Assembly (NCBI GenBank): GCA_021325275.1
Contig: JAJPHL010000011.1
Location: 124,001-188,000 of the forward strand
Length of the DNA stretch: 64,000 nucleotides
Origin: Terriglobia bacterium
GTDB taxonomy: Bacteria > Acidobacteriota > Terriglobia > JAJPHL01
Reading direction: 5' to 3'
Below, piece after piece: positions 43,205 through 51,679 of the stretch. Below the pieces are notes generated by a model that was not told where the DNA came from, did not search any database, and worked only from the letters and a program-made list of their open reading frames with translations. The position numbers were made by a program, and so were the translations under genes. Numbering within the stretch: the first letter of the stretch is position 1; each line of letters begins with the position of its first letter.

Positions 43205-43846
43205 ATGCGCCGCCGCTTTCATCGCGCGCCTCCTCCCAGCCTGCCCAAGCTGCTTTGGACGATGTTGCGCGGGCACGAACAGATTCTCGTCCGCCCGTCG
43301 CCGGAATTGCCGCTCGTGACCATCACGTTTCCGCGCGGCGAACGCACCGGCGCGATGGAATTGAAGGCCGCGCTTTCTGAAACCTGGCTGACCATCCCCG
43401 CGGAATTGCGCGCGCGCTACACACCCGTGCTTGGAAAAATGCCGCCGATGGTGGTGGTGGAGTTGCGGGCGCGAAACACCTGCCGGTGTCTGGGGCATTT
43501 TCACCCGCCGGGCACCGAAAGCCGCGTCACGCGGCGGTTACGCGCGATGAGCGGCGTGGACGCGTGCGAAATGGACCTGGCGTTCGTCTCGATCAAAGAA
43601 TGGCAGCCGGCGCCGCTCGCCTACAACGCGGCGGCCGCCGCAGCGGGCACCGATCGCGGCGAAGAATTCGAGTTATTTCGTTTGCGCCTGGCGTTGCTCG
43701 ACGTTTTCTTGCATGAACTGCACCATCGCGCGTCGCCGGAAGCGGCAGAAGCGGAAGTTCGCGGACACAGCGGCGAGTTTTATTCGGCGGCGCTCGGCGC
43801 CTTCACGCAAAACCATTTGGGTGTGAGCTACGGGCTAGCGCCGTAA
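43205..43846 (+). CDS. Putative zinc metalloprotein with HELHH motif, 213 aa
   Basis: No named family is recognised. The N-terminal half looks like an alpha/beta domain (L-V-T-I-T-F-P-R-G-E-R). H170-E171-L172-H173-H174 gives an HExxH zinc site in a helix (L-L-D-V-F-L-H-E-L-H-H), followed 10-20 residues later by E and H candidates (A-E-A-E-V-R-G-H-S-G-E-F-Y) that could supply the third ligand. A metallopeptidase is the natural guess; there is no signal peptide. It diverges from glnE. Confidence 0.65.
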   Translation: MRRRFHRAPPPSLPKLLWTMLRGHEQILVRPSPELPLVTITFPRGERTGAMELKAALSETWLTIPAELRARYTPVLGKMPPMVVVELRARNTCRCLGHFHPPGTESRVTRRLRAMSGVDACEMDLAFVSIKEWQPAPLAYNAAAAAAGTDRGEEFELFRLRLALLDVFLHELHHRASPEAAEAEVRGHSGEFYSAALGAFTQNHLGVSYGLAP

Positions 43847-43906
43847 GAACGAGGCCCGAGGCCCGAGTTCCGAGGCCCGAGTCATAAGCAACTTCGGCAG
43901 TCCGTG

Positions 43907-43935
43907 CTTCCGGCAACCGGCGACTGGCAACCGGC
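43907..43935. repeat. 29-bp dispersed intergenic repeat, copy A
   Basis: This copy begins CTTCCGGCAACCGGC and matches the one at 51606-51634 in 27 of 29 bases. Just before it (43851-43878) the 9-mer GAGGCCCGA recurs three times. Confidence 0.7.
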
Positions 43936-43938
43936 TCT

Positions 43939-45768
43939 CTAGTGTTCCGCGGCCAGACGAAATGCCGCCATCTCGCTGCCGTTGCGCACCCACAAACGAT
44001 CGCCGACCATCGCGGGATGATTCCAAGTTTTCCCCTCGATGCCGGGAACTTTGGCGACTTCCGTAAATTGATCGGGCGACGCCTTCACGAGCGCCAATTC
44101 GCCTTCTTCCGAAACCACAATCAACAAGCCTTGATCGTGCAACAAAACGAGCTGACCGCCGCCGTAGCGTCCGCCCTTCCACGCGCGTTTGCCGTCTTTC
44201 GCGTCGATACAAGCGAGGATGCCGTTGTCGAAGCCGTAGACGTGGTCTTCGAAGAAAACAAAATCGTTGAAATACGGTTTGAGACCAATGGAATTCCAGC
44301 GCTCCTGCGCGGTCCAACCGTCGGCCCCCTGCGTGACCCCGACGCGCCGCAGCGGACCGCCTTCTCCGCTCTCCATCAGCAACTCGCCGTCGCCGATCAC
44401 GGCCGGCTGCGTGATCCGCACGCTGTTGTTCGCGCCGAATTTCCAGAGCACTTTCCCGTCGGCGGGCGCGACGCTGATTGCGCCGCCGGAAGCCGTGAAG
44501 ACAATTTGCTCTACGCCGTGGATCGTCACCAACTGCGGCGAACTGTAGCCGTCGCCGTCGGCGGGTCCCTGCCAGCGCGGCGCGCCCGTGGTCAGATCGT
44601 AAGCCGCGAGTTTCCCGGCGGTCGCGATCACCACAAGGGCGTCATCGACAATCAGCGGCGAACTGGAAAATCCCCAACCGGGGATTTTCGTGTTGGTATC
44701 TTTCGCGGCGTTTCGGGACCAAATCACCGCGCCGGTTCGTGCGTCGAGCGCATTGAAGATGCCGGTCGCGCCAAGTGCGTAGACGCGTCCGTTGTACACA
44801 GTGGGCGTGCCGCGCGGACCCGCGCCCGCGTTCGACTCCCAGAATCGCGCCGGATCATGGTGCGCCCAAACAGGGCGTCCCGTCGAAGCGTTGTAGCAGG
44901 CGACAATTTCGTCGTCGCCGCGCTGCTCTTGGGTGTAAAGCAAGTCGCCGGACACGGCGAACGACGACCATCCGGGGCCGACGCCGCGACGCCACAACTC
45001 AACCGGCGGCGTCGCCGACCAATCCGTTTTGATTTTCACGCCGGCGACAATGCCATCGCGAGCGGGTCCGCGAAATCCGGGCCATGCAGCGGGAGTGAAG
45101 TGTGCGACGGCCTTCCCTGCTTCCGTCTTTGCTTCCTCTACCTTGGATTTCGCGGGCGCCGCCGCCGGCGGGGGAACCGGTGACGCGACGGGCGCAGCTT
45201 CCACAGATGCCGGCTCGGCCGGCGCCGGCACCGCCAGCTTGCCATCGGATTGTTCCAAAAGTTTCTCTTCCGCCGTCTTCGCCCAGCGCCAATGCAACAG
45301 CGACGCCGCGTCGCCCAGCATGCCTTCGGTGCGAAGGCACGCCCATCCGGCGAACGCGGCGAACATGACCACCGCCATCGCGGTGGTCCGCGCCGTCAGC
45401 GGCAGGCGGCTGAACAGAACCGATGCGCCCACCAGGATCAACGCGGCCATCGGGATCGCGTTGAACGGATACATCATGTGCATCATGCCCGTGGCCACCG
45501 AAGCGTCGAGGAACGGGCGCGTGGCGAAAAACGTGGCGAGCATCAAAACAATGCCGCCGAAACGCTCGAGTCGCGTGGCGCGACTGAAGAACACCCACCA
45601 TACGAACACCAGGAGCGAACACGCGACGGCGCCCATGAACGCGGTGTAGAGCTGATCGGGCCAAAAGTAGGGAACGGCGTTTCGCAACGTCAGTTGGCCT
45701 GCGGCCAGAACGATTCCCGGCCAGAGTCGCAGCGGTTGTGGACGCGAGGGGTCAGCAGCAGTGTCCAT
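43939..45768 (-). CDS. Membrane-anchored PQQ-type beta-propeller protein, 609 aa
   Basis: About five membrane helices in the first 165 residues are followed by a Pro/Ala/Glu-rich linker and a C-terminal propeller that starts with W-P-G-F-R-G-P-A-R-D-G, the same opening motif as the protein at 31556. Blades carry D-A-R-T-G-A-V-I-W and D-A-K-D-G-K-R-A-W motifs. The combination resembles membrane-bound dehydrogenase-like or assembly propellers; no catalytic site is claimed. TATCCT ends exactly 6 bases before the ATG. Confidence 0.83.
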   Translation of the reverse strand: MDTAADPSRPQPLRLWPGIVLAAGQLTLRNAVPYFWPDQLYTAFMGAVACSLLVFVWWVFFSRATRLERFGGIVLMLATFFATRPFLDASVATGMMHMMYPFNAIPMAALILVGASVLFSRLPLTARTTAMAVVMFAAFAGWACLRTEGMLGDAASLLHWRWAKTAEEKLLEQSDGKLAVPAPAEPASVEAAPVASPVPPPAAAPAKSKVEEAKTEAGKAVAHFTPAAWPGFRGPARDGIVAGVKIKTDWSATPPVELWRRGVGPGWSSFAVSGDLLYTQEQRGDDEIVACYNASTGRPVWAHHDPARFWESNAGAGPRGTPTVYNGRVYALGATGIFNALDARTGAVIWSRNAAKDTNTKIPGWGFSSSPLIVDDALVVIATAGKLAAYDLTTGAPRWQGPADGDGYSSPQLVTIHGVEQIVFTASGGAISVAPADGKVLWKFGANNSVRITQPAVIGDGELLMESGEGGPLRRVGVTQGADGWTAQERWNSIGLKPYFNDFVFFEDHVYGFDNGILACIDAKDGKRAWKGGRYGGGQLVLLHDQGLLIVVSEEGELALVKASPDQFTEVAKVPGIEGKTWNHPAMVGDRLWVRNGSEMAAFRLAAEH

Positions 45769-45774
45769 GCTCAG

Positions 45775-45780
45775 AGGATA
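45775..45780 (-). promoter_or_regulatory. -10 hexamer of the membrane PQQ gene, leaderless spacing
   Basis: TATCCT on the minus strand ends exactly 6 bases before ATG 45768. Confidence 0.55.
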
Positions 45781-45877
45781 CGCTGGCGGCGAGGAAATTG
45801 TTCCGGGATTGTCTAACGGCCGGTGTCAGCGGGGACACTACTTCTTCGTGCAGTCTTGGACCTTCAGGCCGGGAACA

Positions 45878-46282
45878 CTACGAACCCGGCGCAGTCTTAC
45901 GCATGTAGACTTCCCGGCCGTTCTTGCCGTACTTCACGTGATCCATCATGGCACGCATCAGATACACACCGCGACCGTGCCCGGAGAGCAGCCCTTCGCC
46001 CTTGCGCGGATCGGCCACGTGCGAAGGATCGAAGCCGGGACCTTCGTCGCGTACCATCAAATCGACCGTTCCCCGGCGCGCGGAGCAAAATACGCGCACT
46101 TTCTTCCGGCTATCTTCGCGATTGCCGTGAATAATCGCGTTGGCGAGCGCTTCACGCAGCGCCAAATCCACTTGCGCGTCTTCGTCCGGCGGCAGACTCT
46201 CGCTGATCACCGGCCCGATTGCTTGCATGATCGGCTCGATCGCTTCCACCTTACTTGGCATCGTGAATTGCAATGTGCTCAT
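45878..46282 (-). CDS. RsbW/SpoIIAB-like serine kinase, anti-sigma factor type (HATPase)
   Basis: 134 residues with the GHKL ATP-binding motifs: N-box L-A-L-R-E-A-L-A-N-A-I-I-H-G-N, G1 R-D-E-G-P-G-F-D and G2 G-H-G-R-G-V-Y-L-M-R. Such stand-alone domains are usually anti-sigma factors or kinases in partner-switching. No anti-anti-sigma (STAS) gene is adjacent, which is unusual. ATG 46282 is chosen over 46330 because GGAGGGATT precedes it. Confidence 0.88.
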   Translation of the reverse strand: MSTLQFTMPSKVEAIEPIMQAIGPVISESLPPDEDAQVDLALREALANAIIHGNREDSRKKVRVFCSARRGTVDLMVRDEGPGFDPSHVADPRKGEGLLSGHGRGVYLMRAMMDHVKYGKNGREVYMRKTAPGS

Positions 46283-46530
46283 AATCCCTCCAGCCCACTC
46301 CGAAGTGACTGGTATATGGAATTTCGGCAACTTCCTTGCACTTCTTGACTCCCGTTCTTTGGTGCACGTGGCTTACCAGCGCAAAATCGCCGCAAGGCAA
46401 TGATTCGACAGGTCGTACGAAAGTTTCCTAGTCCTTTTGTTCTGGCTCTAAAAGGCGCAGCGGCGGGTAATTCTTACGTCTCTCGGTCGGAGCGCCATCC
46501 AGCGGATTCAACAGATTCAACAGCTTGCGA

Positions 46531-46545
46531 TGGCACACCGATTGC
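46531..46545 (+). promoter_or_regulatory. Sigma54-type promoter (-24/-12)
   Basis: TGGCAC-N5-TTGC matches the -24/-12 consensus, with the GG and GC dinucleotides 12 bases apart. A start near 46557 would leave a leader of about 13 bases holding GGAGG. Two tandem ATTCAACAG units (46506-46523) lie just upstream. Confidence 0.6.
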
Positions 46546-46569
46546 CCCTTAAACCGATGGAGGATTTCC

Positions 46570-47241
46570 ATGCACATCAAAAGTAGTATGTGGATTGGAG
46601 CTCTTGCCGTATTGGCGCTAGCCGTGGCGGTAGCCGGATACTTCGACGCCCGCCATGTCGCGCCGGTAATTGCCGCTAATGGAAGCGCGAACGCCGCGAC
46701 AACCACGGCGCCCGCGCCAGTGCCGCGTGTCATTACGATTGCGCCGCAAACGCCGATCGTGGTGCGTCTCGACGAAACCGTCAGCACGCGCGACGAAATG
46801 GGCCGCGAATTCCCGGCCACGGTGATCGCACCGGTTAAGGTGAATGGCGAGGACGTGATTCCTCGCGGCGCGCGCGCCACGGTTCACATCGTGAGCGAGA
46901 AACGCGCCGGTCACTTGAAAGGCGTGGCGCATCTCACGCTCAGCCTCGATTCAGTGGAGCGCGGTGGACAATCCTACGCGGTCGAGACAAATTCGTACTC
47001 GGTCCGCGGAGGAAATCATCATAAGCGCAACCTGATTTCGATCGGCGGCGGCGCGGGCACGGGCGCCTTGATCGGCGGACTCGCCGGAGGACCGGTGGGA
47101 TTGGCCATCGGACTCGGCGCGGGCGCCGGCGCGGGTACAACGGTCGCGGCCGTCACGGGACATCACAATATCGCGGTGCCGGCGGAAACGCGAATTACGT
47201 TTGCGCTGCGCGAACCGGCCGAGATCACGGTGCGAAACTGA
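46570..47241 (+). CDS. Secreted/envelope protein with glycine-zipper segment, 223 aa
   Basis: A signal or membrane helix (M-W-I-G-A-L-A-V-L-A-L-A-V-A-V) is followed by a beta domain (V-V-R-L-D-E-T-V-S-T-R; D-V-I-P-R-G-A-R-A-T-V-H-I-V), then a glycine zipper of about 40 residues (G-G-G-A-G-T-G-A-L-I-G-G) and a short C-terminal beta strand. Glycine-zipper proteins often insert in membranes. GGAGG lies 7 bases before ATG 46570. The sigma54 promoter suggests nitrogen or stress control. Confidence 0.75.
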   Translation: MHIKSSMWIGALAVLALAVAVAGYFDARHVAPVIAANGSANAATTTAPAPVPRVITIAPQTPIVVRLDETVSTRDEMGREFPATVIAPVKVNGEDVIPRGARATVHIVSEKRAGHLKGVAHLTLSLDSVERGGQSYAVETNSYSVRGGNHHKRNLISIGGGAGTGALIGGLAGGPVGLAIGLGAGAGAGTTVAAVTGHHNIAVPAETRITFALREPAEITVRN

Positions 47242-47285
47242 CGCGCGAGACGTTCGTTGCCTAAACTGGGCATCTCCACATGAAC

Positions 47286-47305
47286 GGCGCGTACAAGTAC
47301 GCGCC
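47286..47305 (+). terminator. Strong hairpin after the glycine-zipper gene
   Basis: GGCGCGTAC and GTACGCGCC form a perfect 9-bp stem over two bases (or four if the end pair opens). No T-tract follows, so it may be an RNA end-stabiliser rather than a terminator. Confidence 0.4.
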
Positions 47306-47370
47306 TCTGGCAATGAACATGGCAATGAACAATGGGTAAAAGTCCTCGTCGCTCGGTGGAAAACTACGCA

Positions 47371-47428
47371 TCGCCTGAAAACCGCCGCACTGGGAGTCCT
47401 GTCTGGACCTCCTAGTGCGGTTGGGCGA
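47371..47428 (+). ncRNA. Multi-stem folded leader or small RNA (candidate)
   Basis: Three nested helices: outer TCGCC/GGCGA, middle CCGCACT (47385-47391) with AGTGCGG (47414-47420), and inner GGAGTCC with GGACCTCC (one bulge) around TGTCT. It lies about 200 bases before the large secreted protein gene. I know no riboswitch with this layout. The rest of 47242-47629 holds no gene. Confidence 0.4.
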
Positions 47429-47629
47429 ATGACAAACTTGCAAAATGCACTTAGGCTAAATGTATCGCCTCCCCCACAGCGCGGTTCGGATAAGGCCGAT
47501 TCACTTCGATTTATTCAGGAAAGCGAAGCGGGCTTCCGAAAAATAAGGTGAGTTGCAGGGAACGGGGCACTCCACGATTTGCCCCTTCGTTCACCGCTTC
47601 CTGACAACGCCTACCTAATGAGGTGTTGT

Positions 47630-49732
47630 ATGAGACCAGCCTTCTTGTTCCTCCTCGCGGCCGCGTTGGCCGCCCCATCGGCGTCGGCCGCGAACATGAT
47701 TGTCGGCGCTACAAGCCTTCAGTTTGCCACCACACAAGGCGGCGCTAATCCCCCGGCGCAATCTTTCTACGCATATCCCGACACGACGGGGACGACCTTC
47801 AATCCCACAGTCACGGCCACCACGAGCAACGGCGGGAATTGGCTGACGCTGTCGTTCGCGAACGGTTCAAGTATGACCACCACGCTGCAAGTGATCGTCA
47901 ACGTGAACAGCCAAGGTCTGGCGGTCGGCACGTACACGGGCGAAGTGACGTTGGTGCAATCGAACCTCGGCGGATCGCCGGCCACGGTCGCGATCAGCCT
48001 TCAGGTTTTTGCGAGCGGAACCGTGAACTACATCGCCACGCCCACGGTGATTGAAGCGAACGCCGCGGTCGGCGCGAACGCCGCCTCGCAAACGCTACAA
48101 ATCATCACCATCGGCAGCGCGACCGTGAAGCCGCAGGTCACCGCGACAACCGCGTCGGGAGGAAGTTGGCTGGCGCTCTCAGCGGTGACGTCGTACACAT
48201 TCAACACTACATCCACGGTACAGGTGAATTTCAGCACCGCGGGACTCGCCGCGGGATTCTACACCGGCACGATTACCGCCGTCGGGGCGGGCGTGGCCAA
48301 CTCTCCGTTCACCATTCCCGTGAACTTGCAAATCGGCACGCCCCCGAGCGGTCCGAAGCTCACCGTCGCGCCGCCAGCGATCGGATTCACGGCAGCGGTG
48401 GGAATAAATCCCGCGCCGGCGATGCTCTCAGTTGGTAACGGCGGACAAGGCACTATCGCGCCGACGCTCACCACAGTCACCGCAACGGGAGGCGCGTGGC
48501 TGGGCGTCACGTGGACTCCGTCTGGCGGGACGTCTGGAGGTGGCGTGGTCGCGACCGTGACGGCGAACGTCGCGGGACTCGCGGCAGGATCGTATTCCGG
48601 CACCGTGATCGTCACCGATGGCGGTGCGAGCAATTCACCGTTGCTGGTTCCCGTGACTCTCACGATTCAAGCCGGCGCACCAGTGTTGGCGCTCAGCGGC
48701 ACCTCGATCGGTCTCGCTGCGGCGACGGGCGCGACGGCTACCGGAACTGTGATGGTCACGAACACCGGCACTGGCGTGCTGAATTTCTCGGCGACGCCCA
48801 CAACTGTGTCGGGTGGATTGTGGCTCACCGTGAGCCCCACAACCGGAACCGCGCCGGCGACGTTGACGATCACGGCAAACGCGACGGGTCTGGCCACGGG
48901 CGTCTACACCGGCAACGTGGCGGTGGCTGTGACCAACGCAAGCACTGGCGCGAATAGCCCGCAAAACATCACCGTGACGCTCGCCGTCGGTGTGCCGGCG
49001 ATCAACGCGAACGGCATCGTGAACGGCGCGAACTTCACGTCGCTCAGCGTGTCACCGGGCGAAATTGTCACGGCGTTCGGCGTAGGCATGGGACCGTCGC
49101 CGGGACAAAACACCACGGCGCCCGGCGGACAACTGCAAACGTCGAGCAACGGAACTAGCGTCACCATCGGCGGAATCCCCGCACCGCTGTACTTCGTGAG
49201 CGCGACGCAAGTGAACATGCAGGTGCCGTTTGAAATGCAAGGAAAGTCGAGCGCGGCCGTGGTGCTGACCTACAACAATGGGCAAAGCCCCACGTACACG
49301 TTGCCGCTCCGCACGGCCGATCCGGGCATCTTCATCTCGAACGGACGCATGGCGATCCTGAACGTCGCCGGCTCGCAGATTACGCCGTCGAATCCCGCAC
49401 ATGTGGGCGACTACGTGTCGATCTTCGCGACCGGCTTGGGAACGGTGCAAGCACAATGCACCGGCACAGGATGCACCGCGATCACCATCCAGACGGGACA
49501 GCTCGCGCCGACCACGCCGCTGTTCAACACGCAAGGCACAGTCACGGTGACGATCGGCGGGCAGCCGGCCAACGTCACGTTCTCGGGACTCGCGCCGTTG
49601 TTCGCGGGACTTTATCAAGTGAACGTGCAGGTGCCGGCGGGAACTGCCGCGGGCGACCAGCCGCTGGTGTTGCAGATCGCGACGTCGAGCGGCACGGTGG
49701 TGACACAGCCGCTACCGTTGGCGGTTCACTAG
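47630..49732 (+). CDS. Large secreted BACON-repeat protein with TIGR03437 C-terminal domain
   Basis: 700 residues: signal peptide (F-L-F-L-L-A-A-A-L-A-A-P), then four BACON-like immunoglobulin-type repeats, each with a G-x-W-L-x-(L/V) core (N-W-L-T-L-S, S-W-L-A-L-S, A-W-L-G-V-T, L-W-L-T-V-S), and a TIGR03437 domain from about 480 (I-N-A-N-G-I-V-N-G-A-N-F; V-N-M-Q-V-P-F; P-A-H-V-G-D-Y-V-S-I-F-A-T-G-L-G; Y-Q-V-N-V-Q-V-P). The family is hugely expanded in Solibacter; a surface or extracellular matrix role is inferred. ATG 47630 has GAGGTG upstream. Confidence 0.9.
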   Translation: MRPAFLFLLAAALAAPSASAANMIVGATSLQFATTQGGANPPAQSFYAYPDTTGTTFNPTVTATTSNGGNWLTLSFANGSSMTTTLQVIVNVNSQGLAVGTYTGEVTLVQSNLGGSPATVAISLQVFASGTVNYIATPTVIEANAAVGANAASQTLQIITIGSATVKPQVTATTASGGSWLALSAVTSYTFNTTSTVQVNFSTAGLAAGFYTGTITAVGAGVANSPFTIPVNLQIGTPPSGPKLTVAPPAIGFTAAVGINPAPAMLSVGNGGQGTIAPTLTTVTATGGAWLGVTWTPSGGTSGGGVVATVTANVAGLAAGSYSGTVIVTDGGASNSPLLVPVTLTIQAGAPVLALSGTSIGLAAATGATATGTVMVTNTGTGVLNFSATPTTVSGGLWLTVSPTTGTAPATLTITANATGLATGVYTGNVAVAVTNASTGANSPQNITVTLAVGVPAINANGIVNGANFTSLSVSPGEIVTAFGVGMGPSPGQNTTAPGGQLQTSSNGTSVTIGGIPAPLYFVSATQVNMQVPFEMQGKSSAAVVLTYNNGQSPTYTLPLRTADPGIFISNGRMAILNVAGSQITPSNPAHVGDYVSIFATGLGTVQAQCTGTGCTAITIQTGQLAPTTPLFNTQGTVTVTIGGQPANVTFSGLAPLFAGLYQVNVQVPAGTAAGDQPLVLQIATSSGTVVTQPLPLAVH

Positions 49733-49789
49733 CGCAGTGAGCGCGGGAGTGGCTCCGGTTGCCCGATCCCGCGGTGCGCGATCGTAGCT

Positions 49790-49845
49790 GGTAGCCGGTG
49801 GTTGAGCGTTCTTTGCGATACCACCGGTTACCAATTCGTTAGTTT
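49790..49845 (+). terminator. Rho-independent-type terminator
   Basis: A 13-bp stem (GGTAGCCGGTGGT with ACCACCGGTTACC, one mismatch) is followed 8 bases later by a T-rich tract (TTAGTTTTT). A second hairpin, CGATCCC-TACC-GGGATCG, lies at 49849-49866. Confidence 0.7.
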
Positions 49846-49949
49846 TTCCGATCCCTACCGGGATCGAGATTATTCCCTCTCGAATGAACCGTTGATGTCG
49901 CACGGACACACAAGGCGTCACGGCCATGGCTTACACTGAAGGTGAACCC

Positions 49950-50378
49950 ATGCCGCGATCACCAGATCCACACAATCTTCAGCGATTCCTCGACGCTCAG
50001 GCACCCGTTTACGAGCGCGTCCTGGCGGAATTACGCGCGGGACGCAAGCGCTCGCACTGGATTTGGTTCATCTTTCCGCAAATTCACGACTTGGGATCGA
50101 GCGCCACGGCGCAGGAATTTGCGATCGCATCGCTCGATGAAGCGAAGGCGTATCTCGCGCATCCGATCCTCGGCGGACGCCTGGAAGAGTGTTCCCGCCT
50201 GCTTCTCGTCATCGAACACGGCGTGATTCAGGAGGTCATGGGCTATCCCGACGACCTGAAATTGCGATCATCGATGACGTTGTTCGCACACGCCGCGCCC
50301 GATCCCGCGATTTTCCGCGAAGTATTGCAGAAATACTTTGACGGACAATTCGATCCTCTCACCGTCGCGCGTTTATAG
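49950..50378 (+). CDS. DUF1810-family protein
   Basis: 142 residues. L-Q-R-F-L-D-A-Q-A-P-V-Y-E-R-V-L-A-E-L-R-A-G, S-H-W-I-W-F-I-F-P-Q-I and D-D-L-K-L-R-S-S-M-T-L-F are hallmark segments of this family, which adopts a macro-domain-like or calpastatin-like fold of unknown function. ATG 49950 has AAGGTG 8 bases upstream; an in-frame ATG at 49926 would add eight residues. TACACT ends 12 bases before ATG 49950. Confidence 0.88.
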   Translation: MPRSPDPHNLQRFLDAQAPVYERVLAELRAGRKRSHWIWFIFPQIHDLGSSATAQEFAIASLDEAKAYLAHPILGGRLEECSRLLLVIEHGVIQEVMGYPDDLKLRSSMTLFAHAAPDPAIFREVLQKYFDGQFDPLTVARL

Positions 50379-50463
50379 AATGGTAGGGCGGGACCGGCGC
50401 AGGGGGCTTCGAAACTGCGCCGATCCCGTACGAGTCGCGGGCATTAGGTGCGACTCGATCTTC

Positions 50464-51474
50464 TTACGCACGCTGCTTGCGAAAACGCTTCAACAATCCC
50501 GCGCCGCCGACCAACAACAGCGTGAGCGTCGCCGGTTCCGGCGTGATCGGCTGCGAATAGTCGAAACCCGAAACGGACGTTCCGAAATCGCTGGAGTCCA
50601 CGCCGACGGTTGTGCCGCCCGGCAACACCAATCCGCCGGGACCGGCGTACGTCACCGTGGGCGGATCCACCGCGTACATGCCTTCGGTGGGATCGCCACC
50701 GTCGCCCGTGGCGACCATGAAAGTCATCCACATTCCGAAATTCACCATCTGCCCGTGAACCACAGGGATCATGAATTTCAGCGTCTGATCGGCCAGCACG
50801 TTGTGCACGGTGGCGTCGGCGGTCCAGATGCCCGCTTCGAAATCAAACGACTCGAGAGTGCCGCCGAATCCAGTGTTGCCATTGGCGGCGGAGAACGCGT
50901 TGAAAGGCGCGCCGGTGAGCAGGTTCCCGCCGATGGTCGGCGCGAGTTCCATCACGGCTTCGCCGCTCGACGAACCCGATTCCGTGAGCAGGCCGTCGAC
51001 ACTGAAGTCCATGGTCAGCAAACCGGTCTGACCGAACCACGGAAACGCGTCGCTCCATCCTCCACCGCCCGCGGCGCCGGCGAAAAGATCTTCGCTGGAG
51101 CCGCTGCCCGTGGCGTTGGCGGTCAGCAATCCCACCGCGGCCGTAAACGAGATCTGGTTGTTGAACGGTGTTGTGATTGGACCATTGGGAATGCCGTTGC
51201 CGAAACTGGACTGTTGCGCAGTGGCCCCGTCGCCGACGATCGTTTCCGACTTACAAGTGTTGAACCCCTGCTCGGTCATCGGAATCGTTGCAGGAATCGA
51301 CGTGCCAGGATTTTGCAGGCTGCCGTAAGCTTCCTGGCCGGCGCAGACGCCCGCGTAGGTAGATCCGCTGGGCGTCGCGGCAGCCACGTTGATGGCGTCG
51401 GCCGACGCGCTGCCAGCCGTCAAGGCTCCTGCGGCCAGAAGGAAGCTCATCAGTTTTAGACGAATGCGTTTCAT
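50464..51474 (-). CDS. PEP-CTERM-sorted secreted protein
   Basis: 336 residues with a signal peptide at the start and a PEP-CTERM tail at the end: P-E-P-A-T, a hydrophobic stretch L-T-L-L-L-V-G-G-A-G-L-L and K-R-F-R-K-Q. Exosortase (not in this window) would cut at the P-E-P and anchor or release it in the envelope or biofilm matrix. The body is Gly/Ser/Thr-rich with no recognised domain. ATG 51474 has AAAGGAG upstream. Confidence 0.88.
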   Translation of the reverse strand: MKRIRLKLMSFLLAAGALTAGSASADAINVAAATPSGSTYAGVCAGQEAYGSLQNPGTSIPATIPMTEQGFNTCKSETIVGDGATAQQSSFGNGIPNGPITTPFNNQISFTAAVGLLTANATGSGSSEDLFAGAAGGGGWSDAFPWFGQTGLLTMDFSVDGLLTESGSSSGEAVMELAPTIGGNLLTGAPFNAFSAANGNTGFGGTLESFDFEAGIWTADATVHNVLADQTLKFMIPVVHGQMVNFGMWMTFMVATGDGGDPTEGMYAVDPPTVTYAGPGGLVLPGGTTVGVDSSDFGTSVSGFDYSQPITPEPATLTLLLVGGAGLLKRFRKQRA

Positions 51475-51605
51475 ACAAACTCCTTTGAGGACACCAGTCG
51501 CGTTGGGATCACATAGCCGTTGCATGGGCCGGATCCAAACGCAGGGGGATGGACTATCAGGTAAAGCGGAAAAGTCGCGAGGAGCTTGTCACGCGAAAGG
51601 CTTTT

Positions 51606-51634
51606 CTTCCGGCAACCGGCAACTGGCGACCGGC
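51606..51634. repeat. 29-bp dispersed intergenic repeat, copy B
   Basis: Second copy of the 43907-43935 sequence (27 of 29 bases), in the same orientation and again at the 3' side of one gene and 5' side of another. Confidence 0.7.
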
Positions 51635-51663
51635 AACTCTTATTGAGCCAAGCCATGAAAGGA

Positions 51664-51669
51664 TACAAT
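51664..51669 (+). promoter_or_regulatory. -10 hexamer of the PhyH-type gene, near-leaderless
   Basis: TACAAT ends 10 bases before ATG 51680; no Shine-Dalgarno sequence. Confidence 0.5.
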
Positions 51670-51679
51670 TTCCGAATCC

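Noticed and set aside
41259-43319. 686-codon rightward open frame opposite glnE
   Set aside because: Again Arg/Ala-rich antisense shadow; glnE motifs are decisive on the other strand.
45781-45877. Possible small gene between the PQQ and RsbW-like genes
   Set aside because: No frame with a start and ribosome site; nothing recognisable.
47562-47586. GGCAC...TTGC resembling a second sigma54 promoter
   Set aside because: The GG and GC are 15 bases apart, not 12; the sequence is better read as a GGGGCA/TGCCCC hairpin.
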